This document shows, one piece after another, positions 17,683-26,478 of a DNA stretch of 64,000 bases. The stretch is taken from the NCBI GenBank assembly GCA_963788185.1, contig CAWBGE010000023.1, positions 1 through 64,000 of the forward strand, given 5' to 3'. Position 1 is the first letter of the stretch, and each line of letters begins with the position of its first letter. Below the pieces are notes generated by a model that saw only the letters and a list, made by a program, of their open reading frames with translations, had not been told where the DNA came from and did not search any database. This DNA is from CAIWHR01 sp963788185 (GTDB lineage: Bacteria; Pseudomonadota; Gammaproteobacteria; Burkholderiales; Casimicrobiaceae). Made by a program: the position numbers and the translations under genes.

Positions 17683-17793
17683 CCGCTGCGCCCGACGCCA
17701 GCGAAGAGCCGGGCCAGGTGGTCCGGACTTGCTTCGTCCTCGGCGCCTGGAAGTACGCTAGCAACCAGGAGCGCGGCCATCCCGCGCTCGTCG

Positions 17794-18507
17794 TCAGAGC
17801 CGGCTGACCGTCCACCAGACCGTGAACACGGACACCGCCAGCACCACGACGGCGCGCGCATGCGGAATCTTTTCGACTTCCTGCGCCGCCAGCGATCGGT
17901 GCAGGCGCTTCCTGCCGTGCACCATCGGCGGGACCAGGTTCTCCTTGAACACCAGCAGGTGGAATGCGACTGCGGCGACATGCAATCCGACCAGACCGCC
18001 GAGCGCCCAGGCGTTGAGGTTATGGTATCGGGTGAACGTATCCGACAGATCCTTGGTGACGAACTTCACGAGCGGGCCGTCGGTCGCGATGTCGTCGTTT
18101 GCGAACAAGCCCGTCGTTGCCTGGATCGTCAAGACTGCGAGCAGCGCGACCACCGACCATCCGCCGAGCGGGTTGTGACCGATGCTGACCGGGTGCCGAC
18201 CCTTCGCCGTCGCCCGCAGGTAGTCGATGACGGCGCGGGGACCGCGCAGGAAACTCGCGAACCGTGCATGGCGGCTGCCGACAAAGCCCCAGATCACACG
18301 GAAGAGCACCAGCGCCAGCACGGCGAATCCGGCGCGCATGTGCCAGGCCATCGCACTGCCGCCGATGTTGGCGGTGATGACCGCCGCTGCCACCAGTGCC
18401 ACGATCGACCAGTGAAACACGCGGACCGGCCAATCCCAGACCTGGACGACCACGGTATCGTCGACGGGAGCTGCAGCGGGCGCTGATTCATCCGTCGATG
18501 GGTTCAT
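17794..18507 (-). CDS. Cytochrome b561-family di-haem membrane protein
   Basis: The protein has 237 residues from ATG 18507, which has GGAAG upstream. A short hydrophilic head precedes VWDWPVRVFHWSIVALVAAA, the first helix with its haem-ligand His, as in prokaryotic cytochrome b561 and Ni/Fe-hydrogenase b subunits. Further helices contain WHMRAGFAVLALVLFRVIWG, YHNLNAWALGGLVGLHVAAV and the final VVLAVSVFTVWWTV. It probably passes electrons between the quinone pool and the neighbouring periplasmic cytochrome c', which is inferred from the pairing. Confidence 0.87.
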   Translation of the reverse strand: MNPSTDESAPAAAPVDDTVVVQVWDWPVRVFHWSIVALVAAAVITANIGGSAMAWHMRAGFAVLALVLFRVIWGFVGSRHARFASFLRGPRAVIDYLRATAKGRHPVSIGHNPLGGWSVVALLAVLTIQATTGLFANDDIATDGPLVKFVTKDLSDTFTRYHNLNAWALGGLVGLHVAAVAFHLLVFKENLVPPMVHGRKRLHRSLAAQEVEKIPHARAVVVLAVSVFTVWWTVSRL

Positions 18508-18562
18508 CGTGTCTTCCCGGTCGCGTGCGTGTCGCTGACGGTTGACCCTGCGCTGCGGACCG

Positions 18563-19165
18563 CTATCGCGACAGCGATTCCACGAATGTCCGCATTCCGC
18601 CCAGCAGCATCTCAACGGCCAGCGCCGTCAGCACCAGCCCCATCAGGCGCTCGAGCGCGATGATCGCGCGCTCGCCCAGCACCGCCTGCAGCCGGTGCGA
18701 CGCCAGCAGGACAACCGTCGTGACCAGCATTGCGGCGGAGAGTGCGGCAAACCACGTTCCCATGTGTTCCGGGTCGCGCGACGCCATCAGCATCACGGTC
18801 GCCAGCGCCGAAGGCCCGGCGATCGACGGCACGGCCAGCGGCACCAGGAACGGCTCGCCGCCGGGGACATCGCCGAAGACACCTTCCTTGTGGTGGAAGA
18901 CCATGCGGATCGCGATCAGGAACAGGATGATGCCGCCGGCGATGCTGAGCGAGATTTCCGACAGGTGCATGAGGAGCAGGAAGCTGCGGCCTCCCGCCAT
19001 GAACAGGAGCAGGATCAGGTACGCGGCGATGCACTCGCGCAGCACCACGAACACCCGGCGCTCGGGCGCGACGTTGTGCATGGCGGCAACGACCAGCGGG
19101 ATGTTGCCGAACGGGTCGATGACCAGCAGCAGCAGGATGGCGGCGGAGAAGAGTTCGGCGTTCAT
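18563..19165 (-). CDS. MarC-family integral membrane protein
   Basis: The protein has 200 residues and six predicted membrane helices. The family block LLLVIDPFGNIPLVVAAMHN is at the N-terminus, followed by SIAGGIILFLIAIRMVF and PLAVPSIAGPSALATVMLMA, all typical of MarC/YhgN proteins. The family was once thought to be linked to multiple antibiotic resistance, but its transport substrate is unsettled. The gene stands 55 bases upstream of the cytochrome b start, on the same strand. Confidence 0.88.
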   Translation of the reverse strand: MNAELFSAAILLLLVIDPFGNIPLVVAAMHNVAPERRVFVVLRECIAAYLILLLFMAGGRSFLLLMHLSEISLSIAGGIILFLIAIRMVFHHKEGVFGDVPGGEPFLVPLAVPSIAGPSALATVMLMASRDPEHMGTWFAALSAAMLVTTVVLLASHRLQAVLGERAIIALERLMGLVLTALAVEMLLGGMRTFVESLSR

Positions 19166-19327
19166 CGGCTCGGACCGCGATGGGTCGGATGCCGGTGCAG
19201 TATATCGCGCCGGCGGCGGCCGCCGGCCGTTGTGCAGTCAGCGCAACGCCTGCGGGAGGCGCAGCAGGCGCACCAGCACTTCACCCGGACATTGGAAGAC
19301 GAGCCGCCAGGTGAGCCCGGCGAGCAT

Positions 19328-20356
19328 TCAGGGCCCGAAGGTCCAGACGCGGTGGATGCGGCGATCGCGGAAATCGTCGGGCAGCGTCTCTCCGGTGATC
19401 TCCCTGGCGCCGGAGTCGGCCGCCAGTGCGGGATCGAGGGTGAAGCTTCGCAGGTTGGTCGAGAAGAACAGTTCGCCGCCAGGGGCCAGCAGAGCGCGTG
19501 CGTTGGCGATCAGCCAGCGGTGATCGCGCTGGATGTCCAGCACGCCCTCCATCGCCTTCGAGTTGGAGAACGACGGCGGGTCGAGGACGATGAGATCGTA
19601 GCGCCGGCCCTGGTCGAGCGCGAGATCCAGCCATTCGAGCACGTCGGCACGAATCAGGACGTGCCGCGCGAGATCGAGCCTGTTGAGCGCGAAGTTCCGC
19701 GCGGCCCAGTCGAGATAGGTGTTCGAAAGGTCGACCGTATCGGAACTCACGGCGCCGCCCGCCGCCGCACACACGGTGAAGCTGCCGGTGTAGGCGAAGA
19801 GGTTCAGCACCCGCCGATTCGCCGCGCGTTCGCGCACCCGCGCGCGCAGCGCGCGGTGGTCGAGAAAGAGGCCGGTGTCGAGGTAGGCGTCGAGATTGAC
19901 CAGGAAACGCCGGTCGCCTTCGCCGATGGCGAACTCGCGGCCCCGCGATCCGGTCTTGCCGCGCTGCTCGCGCCCGTGCCGGCGCCGCTCCTTGACCGCG
20001 ATGGCGTCGCCGGCGACGCCGAGCACGCGCGCGGTTTCGCCGGCAACCGCAGCCAGCCAAGTGCGATGCGCCGCGTCCTCCTGCTGCCATCCGGTGTCGA
20101 TTTCCTGCAGGTGGACGCGCAATCCGAGCGCGGGATCGAGTGCGGCATAGCAGTCGATCGCAAGCGGGAACTCGGGGAGATCGCGATCGTAGACGCGCCA
20201 GGCGCCGAAGCCCCGGCGCCGCGCCCATTTGCCCCAGTGCCGCGCGTTCTTGTCCAGCCTGCCGGCGAACGCCCGCAGCGCGTCGGCCTGCACACCCGTG
20301 CGCAGACCCGCGTCCGACGCGCCCGACGCGCGATCGGCGGCCGGGTCGATTGGCAT
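19328..20356 (-). CDS. Class I SAM-dependent (RlmI/RlmK-like) rRNA methyltransferase
   Basis: The protein has 342 residues from ATG 20356. The N-terminal half carries a cytosine/guanine methyltransferase-like RNA-binding region. The Rossmann domain contains motif I LNLFAYTGSFTVCAAAGGA, then VDLSNTYLDWAARNF, and the catalytic motif IV DPPSFSNSKAM, followed by LLAPGGELFFSTNLRSF. The DPPSFS motif is typical of the 23S rRNA m5C/m7G methyltransferases RlmI and RlmK. The exact target nucleotide cannot be assigned. It starts just downstream of hppA. Confidence 0.82.
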   Translation of the reverse strand: MPIDPAADRASGASDAGLRTGVQADALRAFAGRLDKNARHWGKWARRRGFGAWRVYDRDLPEFPLAIDCYAALDPALGLRVHLQEIDTGWQQEDAAHRTWLAAVAGETARVLGVAGDAIAVKERRRHGREQRGKTGSRGREFAIGEGDRRFLVNLDAYLDTGLFLDHRALRARVRERAANRRVLNLFAYTGSFTVCAAAGGAVSSDTVDLSNTYLDWAARNFALNRLDLARHVLIRADVLEWLDLALDQGRRYDLIVLDPPSFSNSKAMEGVLDIQRDHRWLIANARALLAPGGELFFSTNLRSFTLDPALAADSGAREITGETLPDDFRDRRIHRVWTFGP

Positions 20357-20387
20357 GGACCGTGCGCTCGCGCCGCGGGCAGCGCGC

Positions 20388-22862
20388 TTACTTGAGGCTG
20401 ATCTCGACCCGGCGTGCCTCGGCGTCGTTGCCTGAACCCTGCGCCTGCTCGGGCTTCCTGAGTTCGATGCGATCCTCGGGGATGCCGGCGGCCTTGAGCG
20501 CATCGCGCACCTTGAACGCACGCTGCTTGGCGAGTTCCTGGTTCTGCTCCAGGTTGCCGGTGGCATCGTGATAGCCGGAGATCGCGAGCACACCCGCGCC
20601 GGCCTTCGCCGCGGCGACGATCGCCCCCATCGTCTTGTCGCTGTCCCCCGGCAGATCGGTCTTGCCGGTCTCGAAATAGAGCTTGGCCATGACCGGCGCC
20701 GAGGCCGCGATCGGCGCGGCGGGCGCCGGCGCCGCGGCAGGCGCGACGGCAGCCACCGGCGCGATGGGCGTCGGCGTTGCGCCGTGCGTCTTGTCGCCCC
20801 ACACCTGGCCCAGCAGCGGCACGATCATCAGCGCGACGATGTTGATGATCTTGATCAACGGATTGACGGCGGGTCCTGCGGTGTCCTTGTACGGGTCGCC
20901 GACGGTGTCGCCGGTGACGGCGGCCTTGTGCGCGTCCGAACCCTTGCCGCCGTGATGGCCGTCTTCGATGTACTTCTTGGCGTTGTCCCACGCGCCGCCG
21001 CCGGTGGTCATCGAGATGGCGACGAAGAGACCGGTGATGATCGTGCCCATCAGCAGCCCGCCCAGCGCCTGCGGGCCCAGCACCAGGCCAACGACGAGCG
21101 GCACCAGCACCGGCAGCAGCGACGGCACGATCATTTCCTTGATCGCCGCCTTGGTCAGCATGTCGACCGCGACACCGTATTGGGGCTTGGACGTGCCTTC
21201 CATGATGCCGGGGATCTCCTTGAACTGCCGCCGCACCTCGACGACGACTGCGCCGGCGGCGCGTCCCACCGCCTCCATGGCCATCGCGCCGAAGAGGTAG
21301 GGGATGAGACCGCCGATGAAGAGGCCGATGATCACCATGTGGTTGGAGAGATCGAAGGTCGTGCCGAGGTGAAAGCGCTCCAGCGCGTGCGTGTAGTCGG
21401 CGAACAGCACCAGCGCGGCGAGGCCTGCCGAGCCGATGGCGTAGCCCTTGGTCACCGCCTTGGTCGTGTTGCCGACGGCGTCCAGCGGATCGGTTATCGC
21501 GCGGACCGAATCCGGCAGTTCGGCCATCTCGGCGATGCCGCCGGCGTTGTCGGTGATCGGGCCGTAGGCGTCGAGCGCCACGATGATGCCGGCCATCGAC
21601 AGCATGGCCGTTGCCGCGATCGCGATGCCGTAGAGTCCGGCCAGCCAGAACGATGCCAGGATCGCCACGCACACCGACAGCACCGGCCATGCAGTCGCCT
21701 TCATCGACACGCCGATGCCGGCGATGATGTTGGTGGCGTGCCCGGTCGTCGATGCCTGCGCGACGTGGCGCACCGGCGCGAACTCGGTCGCCGTGTAGTA
21801 CTCGGTGATCACCACCATTGCCGCCGTCAGCACCAGCCCGACCAGCGAGGCGCCGAACAGGCGCATCGTGGTGAGTTCCGGGTACACGGCCGCGACACCG
21901 CCCATCATCGACTGCGTGATGAACCAGAACCCGACGGCGCTGATGACACCGGCGACGATCAGCCCGCGGTAGAGCGCGTTCATGATCTTGCCGCCCGGCG
22001 ACGCCTTGACGAAATAGCAGCCGACGATCGAGGCGAGGATCGAGAAGCCGCCCAGAACCAGCGGATAGGTCACCGCCGCCTCTGCCATGACGGGCAGCAT
22101 CAGCGCGCCCAGCAGCATCGTCGCGACGATGGTCACCGCGTAGGTCTCGAACAGGTCGGCGGCCATGCCGGCGCAGTCGCCGACATTGTCGCCGACGTTG
22201 TCGGCGATCACCGCGGGGTTGCGCGGGTCGTCCTCGGGAATGCCGGCCTCGACCTTGCCCACGAGATCGGCCCCCACGTCGGCTCCCTTGGTGAAAATGC
22301 CGCCGCCAAGCCGCGCGAAGATCGAGATCAGCGAACTGCCGAACGCAAGACCCACCAAAGGCTGGATGGCGTGGTGCAGCCCTTCCTTCATCAGGTTGGC
22401 CGCGCCGTGCGCGGATCCGATGAGAAACCAGTAGAAGCCGGTGACACCGAGGAGACCCAGCCCCACCACCAGCATGCCGGTGATGGCACCGCCGCGAAAG
22501 GCAACCGCAAGCGCCTCGTTGAGACCGGTGCGCGCCGCTTCGGCGGTTCGCACGTTGGCACGGACCGACACATTCATGCCGATGTAGCCGGCGAGCCCGG
22601 AAAGCAGCGCGCCCACGAGGAATCCACCGGCAGTCGTGCCGCCCAATGCCCACCAGATGACGACGAACAGAAGGACGCCGACCAAGCCGATGGTCATGTA
22701 CTGGCGATTCAGGTATGCCTGCGCACCCGCCTGGATGGCGGCGGCGATTTCACGCATCCGGTCGTTGCCGGTGCTCTTGTTCATGATCCAGCTGATCGAC
22801 ACGATGCCGTAAACGAGCGCGGCAATCGCGCACACCAGCGCGAAGATGAGGCCTGTGGCCAT
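20388..22862 (-). CDS. hppA: Membrane H+-translocating pyrophosphatase fused to an OmpA-like domain
   Basis: The protein has 824 residues. Residues 1-690 are a complete membrane pyrophosphatase with about 16 helices, the PPi/Mg site DVGADLVGKVE (195-205), DNVGDNVGDCAG (221-232), and GDTVGDPYKDTAGPA near 651-665. GNTTKA with Lys468 indicates the K+-independent, H+-pumping class. A Pro/Ala-rich linker (691-724) leads to an OmpA-like domain (725-824) with LYFETGKTDLP and YHDATGNLEQNQELAKQRA, including the Asp and Arg used to bind peptidoglycan. The fusion is unusual compared with the usual length of about 700. Pfp lies upstream on the same strand. The enzyme couples PPi hydrolysis to proton export. 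Confidence 0.95.
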   Translation of the reverse strand: MATGLIFALVCAIAALVYGIVSISWIMNKSTGNDRMREIAAAIQAGAQAYLNRQYMTIGLVGVLLFVVIWWALGGTTAGGFLVGALLSGLAGYIGMNVSVRANVRTAEAARTGLNEALAVAFRGGAITGMLVVGLGLLGVTGFYWFLIGSAHGAANLMKEGLHHAIQPLVGLAFGSSLISIFARLGGGIFTKGADVGADLVGKVEAGIPEDDPRNPAVIADNVGDNVGDCAGMAADLFETYAVTIVATMLLGALMLPVMAEAAVTYPLVLGGFSILASIVGCYFVKASPGGKIMNALYRGLIVAGVISAVGFWFITQSMMGGVAAVYPELTTMRLFGASLVGLVLTAAMVVITEYYTATEFAPVRHVAQASTTGHATNIIAGIGVSMKATAWPVLSVCVAILASFWLAGLYGIAIAATAMLSMAGIIVALDAYGPITDNAGGIAEMAELPDSVRAITDPLDAVGNTTKAVTKGYAIGSAGLAALVLFADYTHALERFHLGTTFDLSNHMVIIGLFIGGLIPYLFGAMAMEAVGRAAGAVVVEVRRQFKEIPGIMEGTSKPQYGVAVDMLTKAAIKEMIVPSLLPVLVPLVVGLVLGPQALGGLLMGTIITGLFVAISMTTGGGAWDNAKKYIEDGHHGGKGSDAHKAAVTGDTVGDPYKDTAGPAVNPLIKIINIVALMIVPLLGQVWGDKTHGATPTPIAPVAAVAPAAAPAPAAPIAASAPVMAKLYFETGKTDLPGDSDKTMGAIVAAAKAGAGVLAISGYHDATGNLEQNQELAKQRAFKVRDALKAAGIPEDRIELRKPEQAQGSGNDAEARRVEISLK

Positions 22863-23032
22863 GCTGACTCTCCCTTACCCGACGAATGGCTTGAAAATCG
22901 CTGGAACGACTGTGGCAGGCGCCTGTGTCGACGCTTCCGGACCCCGCTCCGCCGCGTGCAAACGCCGCGCGGGCGCCCATATCCTCCCGGCGCGCCCTCG
23001 TATGCAAGCGCAGGACGTGCCGGGTAAACGCG

Positions 23033-23172
23033 CTATTGTGCCAGTGACCGGTCCAGGAAGTCGAGCCGGTCCTGTCCCCGGAAGGGAACGCCCGCATGCA
23101 CGCACCAGCGAACACCGAACACCGCTGCGTCGATCGCCTGCTGCGTCAGCGCGTCCGAACGTGCCGCGACCT
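23033..23172 (-). pseudogene. C-terminal fragment of a DsbA-fold 2-hydroxychromene-2-carboxylate isomerase-like protein
   Basis: The minus strand reads DALTQQAIDAAVFGVRWCVH then GVPFRGQDRLDFLDRSLAQ and stops with TAG at 23035-23033. The pattern T.QAI..GVFGVP..VH.G..F.GQDRLDFLDRAL is the C-terminal end of the kappa-class GST / HCCA isomerase family. Upstream the similarity stops where the repeat element begins (about 23161-23170), so only about 40 residues remain. In the VFGVP signature the cis-proline is replaced by Arg (VFGVR). It is taken as a gene cut by the repeat insertion. Confidence 0.5.
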
Positions 23173-23265
23173 CGGGGGAGCCGGCCCGATTGCGAGCATG
23201 AGCGACAACGCCGATGACGATGCAGGGCGGCTCGAACATGGCGAAATTCATGGGTTGCGGCATCA
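23161..23265. repeat. Dispersed repeat element, copy 2
   Basis: The core at 23189-23263 matches 12554-12628 with about nine differences in 75 bases, including the shared run GAGCGACAA and GCCGATGACGATGC. The right end (ATGGGTTGCGGCAT) and the left end (GTGCCGCGACCT) are degenerate inverted partners of each other. The right end touches the pfp stop codon and the left end marks the break in the isomerase remnant. Confidence 0.65.
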
Positions 23266-24525
23266 GACCTTGAATGCGGCCGCGATCTTCTTGGGCACCA
23301 TCACCTTCTTCAGTCGCACGTACTGCGGCACGCCGTCCCTGAAAGGCGGCGGATCCTCGCCGCGAATCAGCGGCGCAAGATAGGCGCGCGCCTTCGCGGT
23401 GATGCCGTAGCCGTCCCGGGTGATGAAATCGCGCGGCAGCATCTTCTCGACGTTGGCGACCTTCGCCAGCGGTGCCACGGTGATCTTCCAGCGATACGGC
23501 TTGTCGCTCGTCCGCGTGATCGCCGGCATCACCGCATTGTTGCCGGCGAGCGCGAGCTCGACCGCCGCCTTGCCGACCGCATAGGCATGCTCGACGTCGG
23601 TCTTCGAAGCGATGTGGCGCGCGGCCCGCTGCAGGTAGTCGGCCACCGCCCAGTGGTACTTGTAGTCGAGCCGGTCCTTGACGAGCTTCGCGATCACCGG
23701 ACCCACGCCGCCCAGCTGCGCGTGACCGAATGCGTCGCGCGTTCCGGCGTCGGCCATCAGCCGGCCTTCGGCATCATGCAGGCCTTCGGACACGCCGACG
23801 CAGCAATAGCCGAACTGCTTGACTTTCTTGTCGACGACGGCGAGGAACTTCGTCTCGTCGAAGGGTATCTCGGGGAACAGCAGCACCAGCGGAATCGGCG
23901 TATCGGCGTCCTCGGCCATTCCCACCGCCGCGGTGATCCAGCCGGCGTGCCGGCCCATCACCTCCAGCACGAACACCTTGGTCGACGTCTTTGCCATCGA
24001 CTCGACGTCGAACGCCGCCTCCCGCATCGACACCGCGACGTACTTCGCCACCGAGCCGAATCCGGGGCAGTTGTCGGTGATCGGCAGGTCGTTGTCGACG
24101 GTCTTCGGCACGTGCACTGCGGTCAGCGGATAGCCGAGCTTCTCGGCGATCTGCGAGATCTTGAGGCAGGTGTCGGCGGAGTCGTTGCCGCCGTTGTAGA
24201 AGAAATAGCCGATGTCGTGGGCGCGGAACACATCGATCAGCCGCTCGTACTGGGCGCGGTTCTCCTCGATCCCCTTGAGCTTGTAGCGGCACGACCCAAA
24301 GGCTCCGGCAGGCGTGTAACGAAGTGCGGCGATCGCCCGTGCCGACTCCCTGCCGGTATCGATCAGATCCTCGGTCAGCGCGCCGAGGATGCCGTTGTGG
24401 CCGGCGTAAATCTTGCCGATGCGGTCCTTGTGGGCGCGCGCGGTCTCGATGACGCCCGCCGCGGACGCGTTGATGACAGCCGTGACACCGCCGGACTGGG
24501 CGTAGAAGGCATTGCGTTTGGTCAT
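23263..24525 (-). CDS. pfp: Pyrophosphate-dependent 6-phosphofructokinase
   Basis: The protein has 420 residues from ATG 24525. It phosphorylates fructose 6-phosphate reversibly. The donor-site motif is GGNDS at residues 112-116, with Asp where ATP-dependent enzymes have Gly, and PKTVDND at 140-146 has the Lys typical of PPi-dependent enzymes (ATP enzymes have PGTIDND). Other blocks are VMGRHAGWITAA and GVSEGLHDAEG. It lies upstream of the H+-pyrophosphatase on the same strand, separated by the repeat and an isomerase fragment, suggesting that both belonged to one operon using PPi as an energy currency. Confidence 0.93.
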   Translation of the reverse strand: MTKRNAFYAQSGGVTAVINASAAGVIETARAHKDRIGKIYAGHNGILGALTEDLIDTGRESARAIAALRYTPAGAFGSCRYKLKGIEENRAQYERLIDVFRAHDIGYFFYNGGNDSADTCLKISQIAEKLGYPLTAVHVPKTVDNDLPITDNCPGFGSVAKYVAVSMREAAFDVESMAKTSTKVFVLEVMGRHAGWITAAVGMAEDADTPIPLVLLFPEIPFDETKFLAVVDKKVKQFGYCCVGVSEGLHDAEGRLMADAGTRDAFGHAQLGGVGPVIAKLVKDRLDYKYHWAVADYLQRAARHIASKTDVEHAYAVGKAAVELALAGNNAVMPAITRTSDKPYRWKITVAPLAKVANVEKMLPRDFITRDGYGITAKARAYLAPLIRGEDPPPFRDGVPQYVRLKKVMVPKKIAAAFKV

Positions 24526-24590
24526 GGTGGATTCCGAAGAAAGATCGCTACGGCGCTGCGAGGATCCCGCGGCGCCCATTTCGTTGCGCG

Positions 24591-25655
24591 TCAGGGCGTC
24601 GGGACAAGCGCCGCGCGCAACCGCTGCGCAGGCTCGAAGGCCTTGTCGAGCGCCAGCGCCCTGTCGCAGCAGCGCCGGGACTGCTCGACGTCGCCTTGCG
24701 CACGGCACAACAATGCCAGATTGTAGACGAACCCGGCATCGAGCGGACGTATCGCGACCGCCAGTTCCTGCGCCGCGCGCGCCGTGCGCAGATTGCCGGC
24801 GCTGCGCTCGATCATGGCGAGCAGGTTGAGCGCCCAGGGATCGTTTGGGCTCGCCGCCAGCGCCGACCGGCATTGGGCCCGCGCGTCCTCCCACTGCCCC
24901 GACTGCGCGAGCGCACCCGCCTGCTGCAGCAGCGGGGCGACGCGGTCGACGAGGGCATCGCGGGCGCTTGCCCACTTGGCGTAGACCAGGTCGCGAAAGC
25001 GCGCGAATCGCGCGTCGTCCTGGTTGCGGCCGCCGCTGGCGCCGGAGTCCCCTGCCTCGGCGTGCCACTGGAACGATTGCAGCGGAGCGAAGTGGAACGT
25101 CGTGCGCTGGGCGAGCTGAAGCAGGAAATCCCAGTCCTCGTGAATCTCCAGCGACGCGTCGAACCGGCAGTCGGCGTCGACCAGCCGGCGCGCGAACACC
25201 GACGCCGACAGGTGGATGTAGCTGCGCTCGTAGAGTTGGATCAGCGCGTGCGGCTGCCCGAAGCGCTCGACGCGGCCGTCGCTGAACACGGCGCGCGCGA
25301 ACGAGTGCACCAGACCCGCCGTCGGCGCCTCGCTCCGCGCCGCCATCAGCGCCGCGACGTGACCCGGCAGGAAGACATCGTCGTCGTCGAGAAACGTGAT
25401 CCACTCGCCGCGCGCGGCATCGAGGCCGGCGTTGGCCGCTGCCGGGCGCGTCAGCCGCGTCGCCGACTGCACGAGCCGCAACGGATGGACGCCCGTCGCC
25501 GGCGGCAGCGGCGGATGGAGCTGCCCGCAGGCGGCGACCACGACGACCTCGAGCGACGGATAGTCCTGCGCTGCGATCGACGCGAGCGCGGGAGCGAGCG
25601 TCGAACGGGCCATGCTGCGCACGACCACGGACACGAGCGGCGTCCCGGCGCTCAT
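24591..25655 (-). CDS. Family 2 glycosyltransferase with TPR-like C-terminal part
   Basis: The protein has 354 residues from ATG 25655. The N-terminal 220 residues form a GT-A domain: PLVSVVVRSMARSTLAPALA, SLEVVVVAA, ANAGLDAARGEWITFLDDDD with the DxD-type metal motif, and the later EDWDFLLQLAQRT acceptor-side motif. Residues from about 250 onward contain two or three TPR-like helical pairs (GALAQSGQWEDARAQCRSAL, AAQELAVAIRPLDAGFVYNL, DVEQSRRCCDRALALDKAFE). The sugar donor and acceptor are unknown. It sits between adk and pfp on the same strand. Confidence 0.85.
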   Translation of the reverse strand: MSAGTPLVSVVVRSMARSTLAPALASIAAQDYPSLEVVVVAACGQLHPPLPPATGVHPLRLVQSATRLTRPAAANAGLDAARGEWITFLDDDDVFLPGHVAALMAARSEAPTAGLVHSFARAVFSDGRVERFGQPHALIQLYERSYIHLSASVFARRLVDADCRFDASLEIHEDWDFLLQLAQRTTFHFAPLQSFQWHAEAGDSGASGGRNQDDARFARFRDLVYAKWASARDALVDRVAPLLQQAGALAQSGQWEDARAQCRSALAASPNDPWALNLLAMIERSAGNLRTARAAQELAVAIRPLDAGFVYNLALLCRAQGDVEQSRRCCDRALALDKAFEPAQRLRAALVPTP

Positions 25656-25683
25656 CGGCGTTCGCCTGCCCGAGGGCTTCCGG

Positions 25684-26340
25684 TCAGCGCTGCAGTGCGG
25701 CCAGCGCCGCCGCGGTGATCGACTCGACGCTGCCCTGTCCGTCGATGCGCCGGTAACGGGGCGCGCGCGTGTCGCCCTCCGCTGCCCACTGCTGGTAATA
25801 CGCGACCAGCGGCTTGGTCTGCGCATGGTAGACGTCGAGGCGCTTCTTGACGGTATCCTCGCGATCGTCGTCGCGCTGGATCAGGTCTTCGCCGGTGACG
25901 TCGTCCTTGCCGGCGACCTTGGGCGGGTTGAAACGGACGTGGTAGGTGCGTCCCGACGCCACGTGCACGCGGCGCCCGCTCATGCGCTCGACGATCGCGC
26001 TGTCGGGTACGTCCATCTCGAGCACGTAGTCGAGGGCGACCCCCGCATCCTTCATGGCATCGGCCTGGGGAAGCGTCCGCGGGAAGCCGTCGAACAGATA
26101 GCCGTTGGCGCAGTCGGACGCCTGCAGCCGATCCTTGACGAGGCCGATGATGATCTCGTCCGACACCAGCCCGCCGCTGTCCATGATCTTCTTGGCCGCG
26201 ATTCCAAGCGGCGTGCCGGCCTTGACTGCCGCCCGCAGCATGTCGCCAGTGGAGATCTGGGGAATGCCGAACGCTTCCTTGATGAAGTTCGCCTGGGTGC
26301 CTTTACCGGCTCCGGGCGGGCCCAGCAGTATCAATCGCAT
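25684..26340 (-). CDS. adk: Adenylate kinase
   Basis: The protein has 218 residues, the long bacterial form. It interconverts ATP and AMP with two ADP. The P-loop is GPPGAGKGT (residues 7-15), then the NMP-binding GDMLRAAV, the FDGFPRTLPQA signature, and a LID region around residues 122-160 (ERMSGRRVHVASGRTYHVRF, without the four-Cys zinc site). It lies between kdsB and the glycosyltransferase and is probably co-transcribed with them. Confidence 0.97.
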   Translation of the reverse strand: MRLILLGPPGAGKGTQANFIKEAFGIPQISTGDMLRAAVKAGTPLGIAAKKIMDSGGLVSDEIIIGLVKDRLQASDCANGYLFDGFPRTLPQADAMKDAGVALDYVLEMDVPDSAIVERMSGRRVHVASGRTYHVRFNPPKVAGKDDVTGEDLIQRDDDREDTVKKRLDVYHAQTKPLVAYYQQWAAEGDTRAPRYRRIDGQGSVESITAAALAALQR

Positions 26341-26478
26341 GGCTTGAACTCTTCACGATGGTGGTTGCAGAGAGCGCCGGCAGCGCCCGGCAGCCGCCGT
26401 CAGGGGACGCGGCGGACGTTTGATTCTGCGGGGATTGGCGCGCTCGGTCAATGCGGCGCCGAATGCACATCGGCGCCA

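Noticed and set aside
20568..23027. Plus-strand open frame of about 819 codons opposite hppA
   Set aside because: It is a shadow of the pyrophosphatase gene in GC-rich DNA; the translation is rich in His, Arg, Asp and Gln with no domain.
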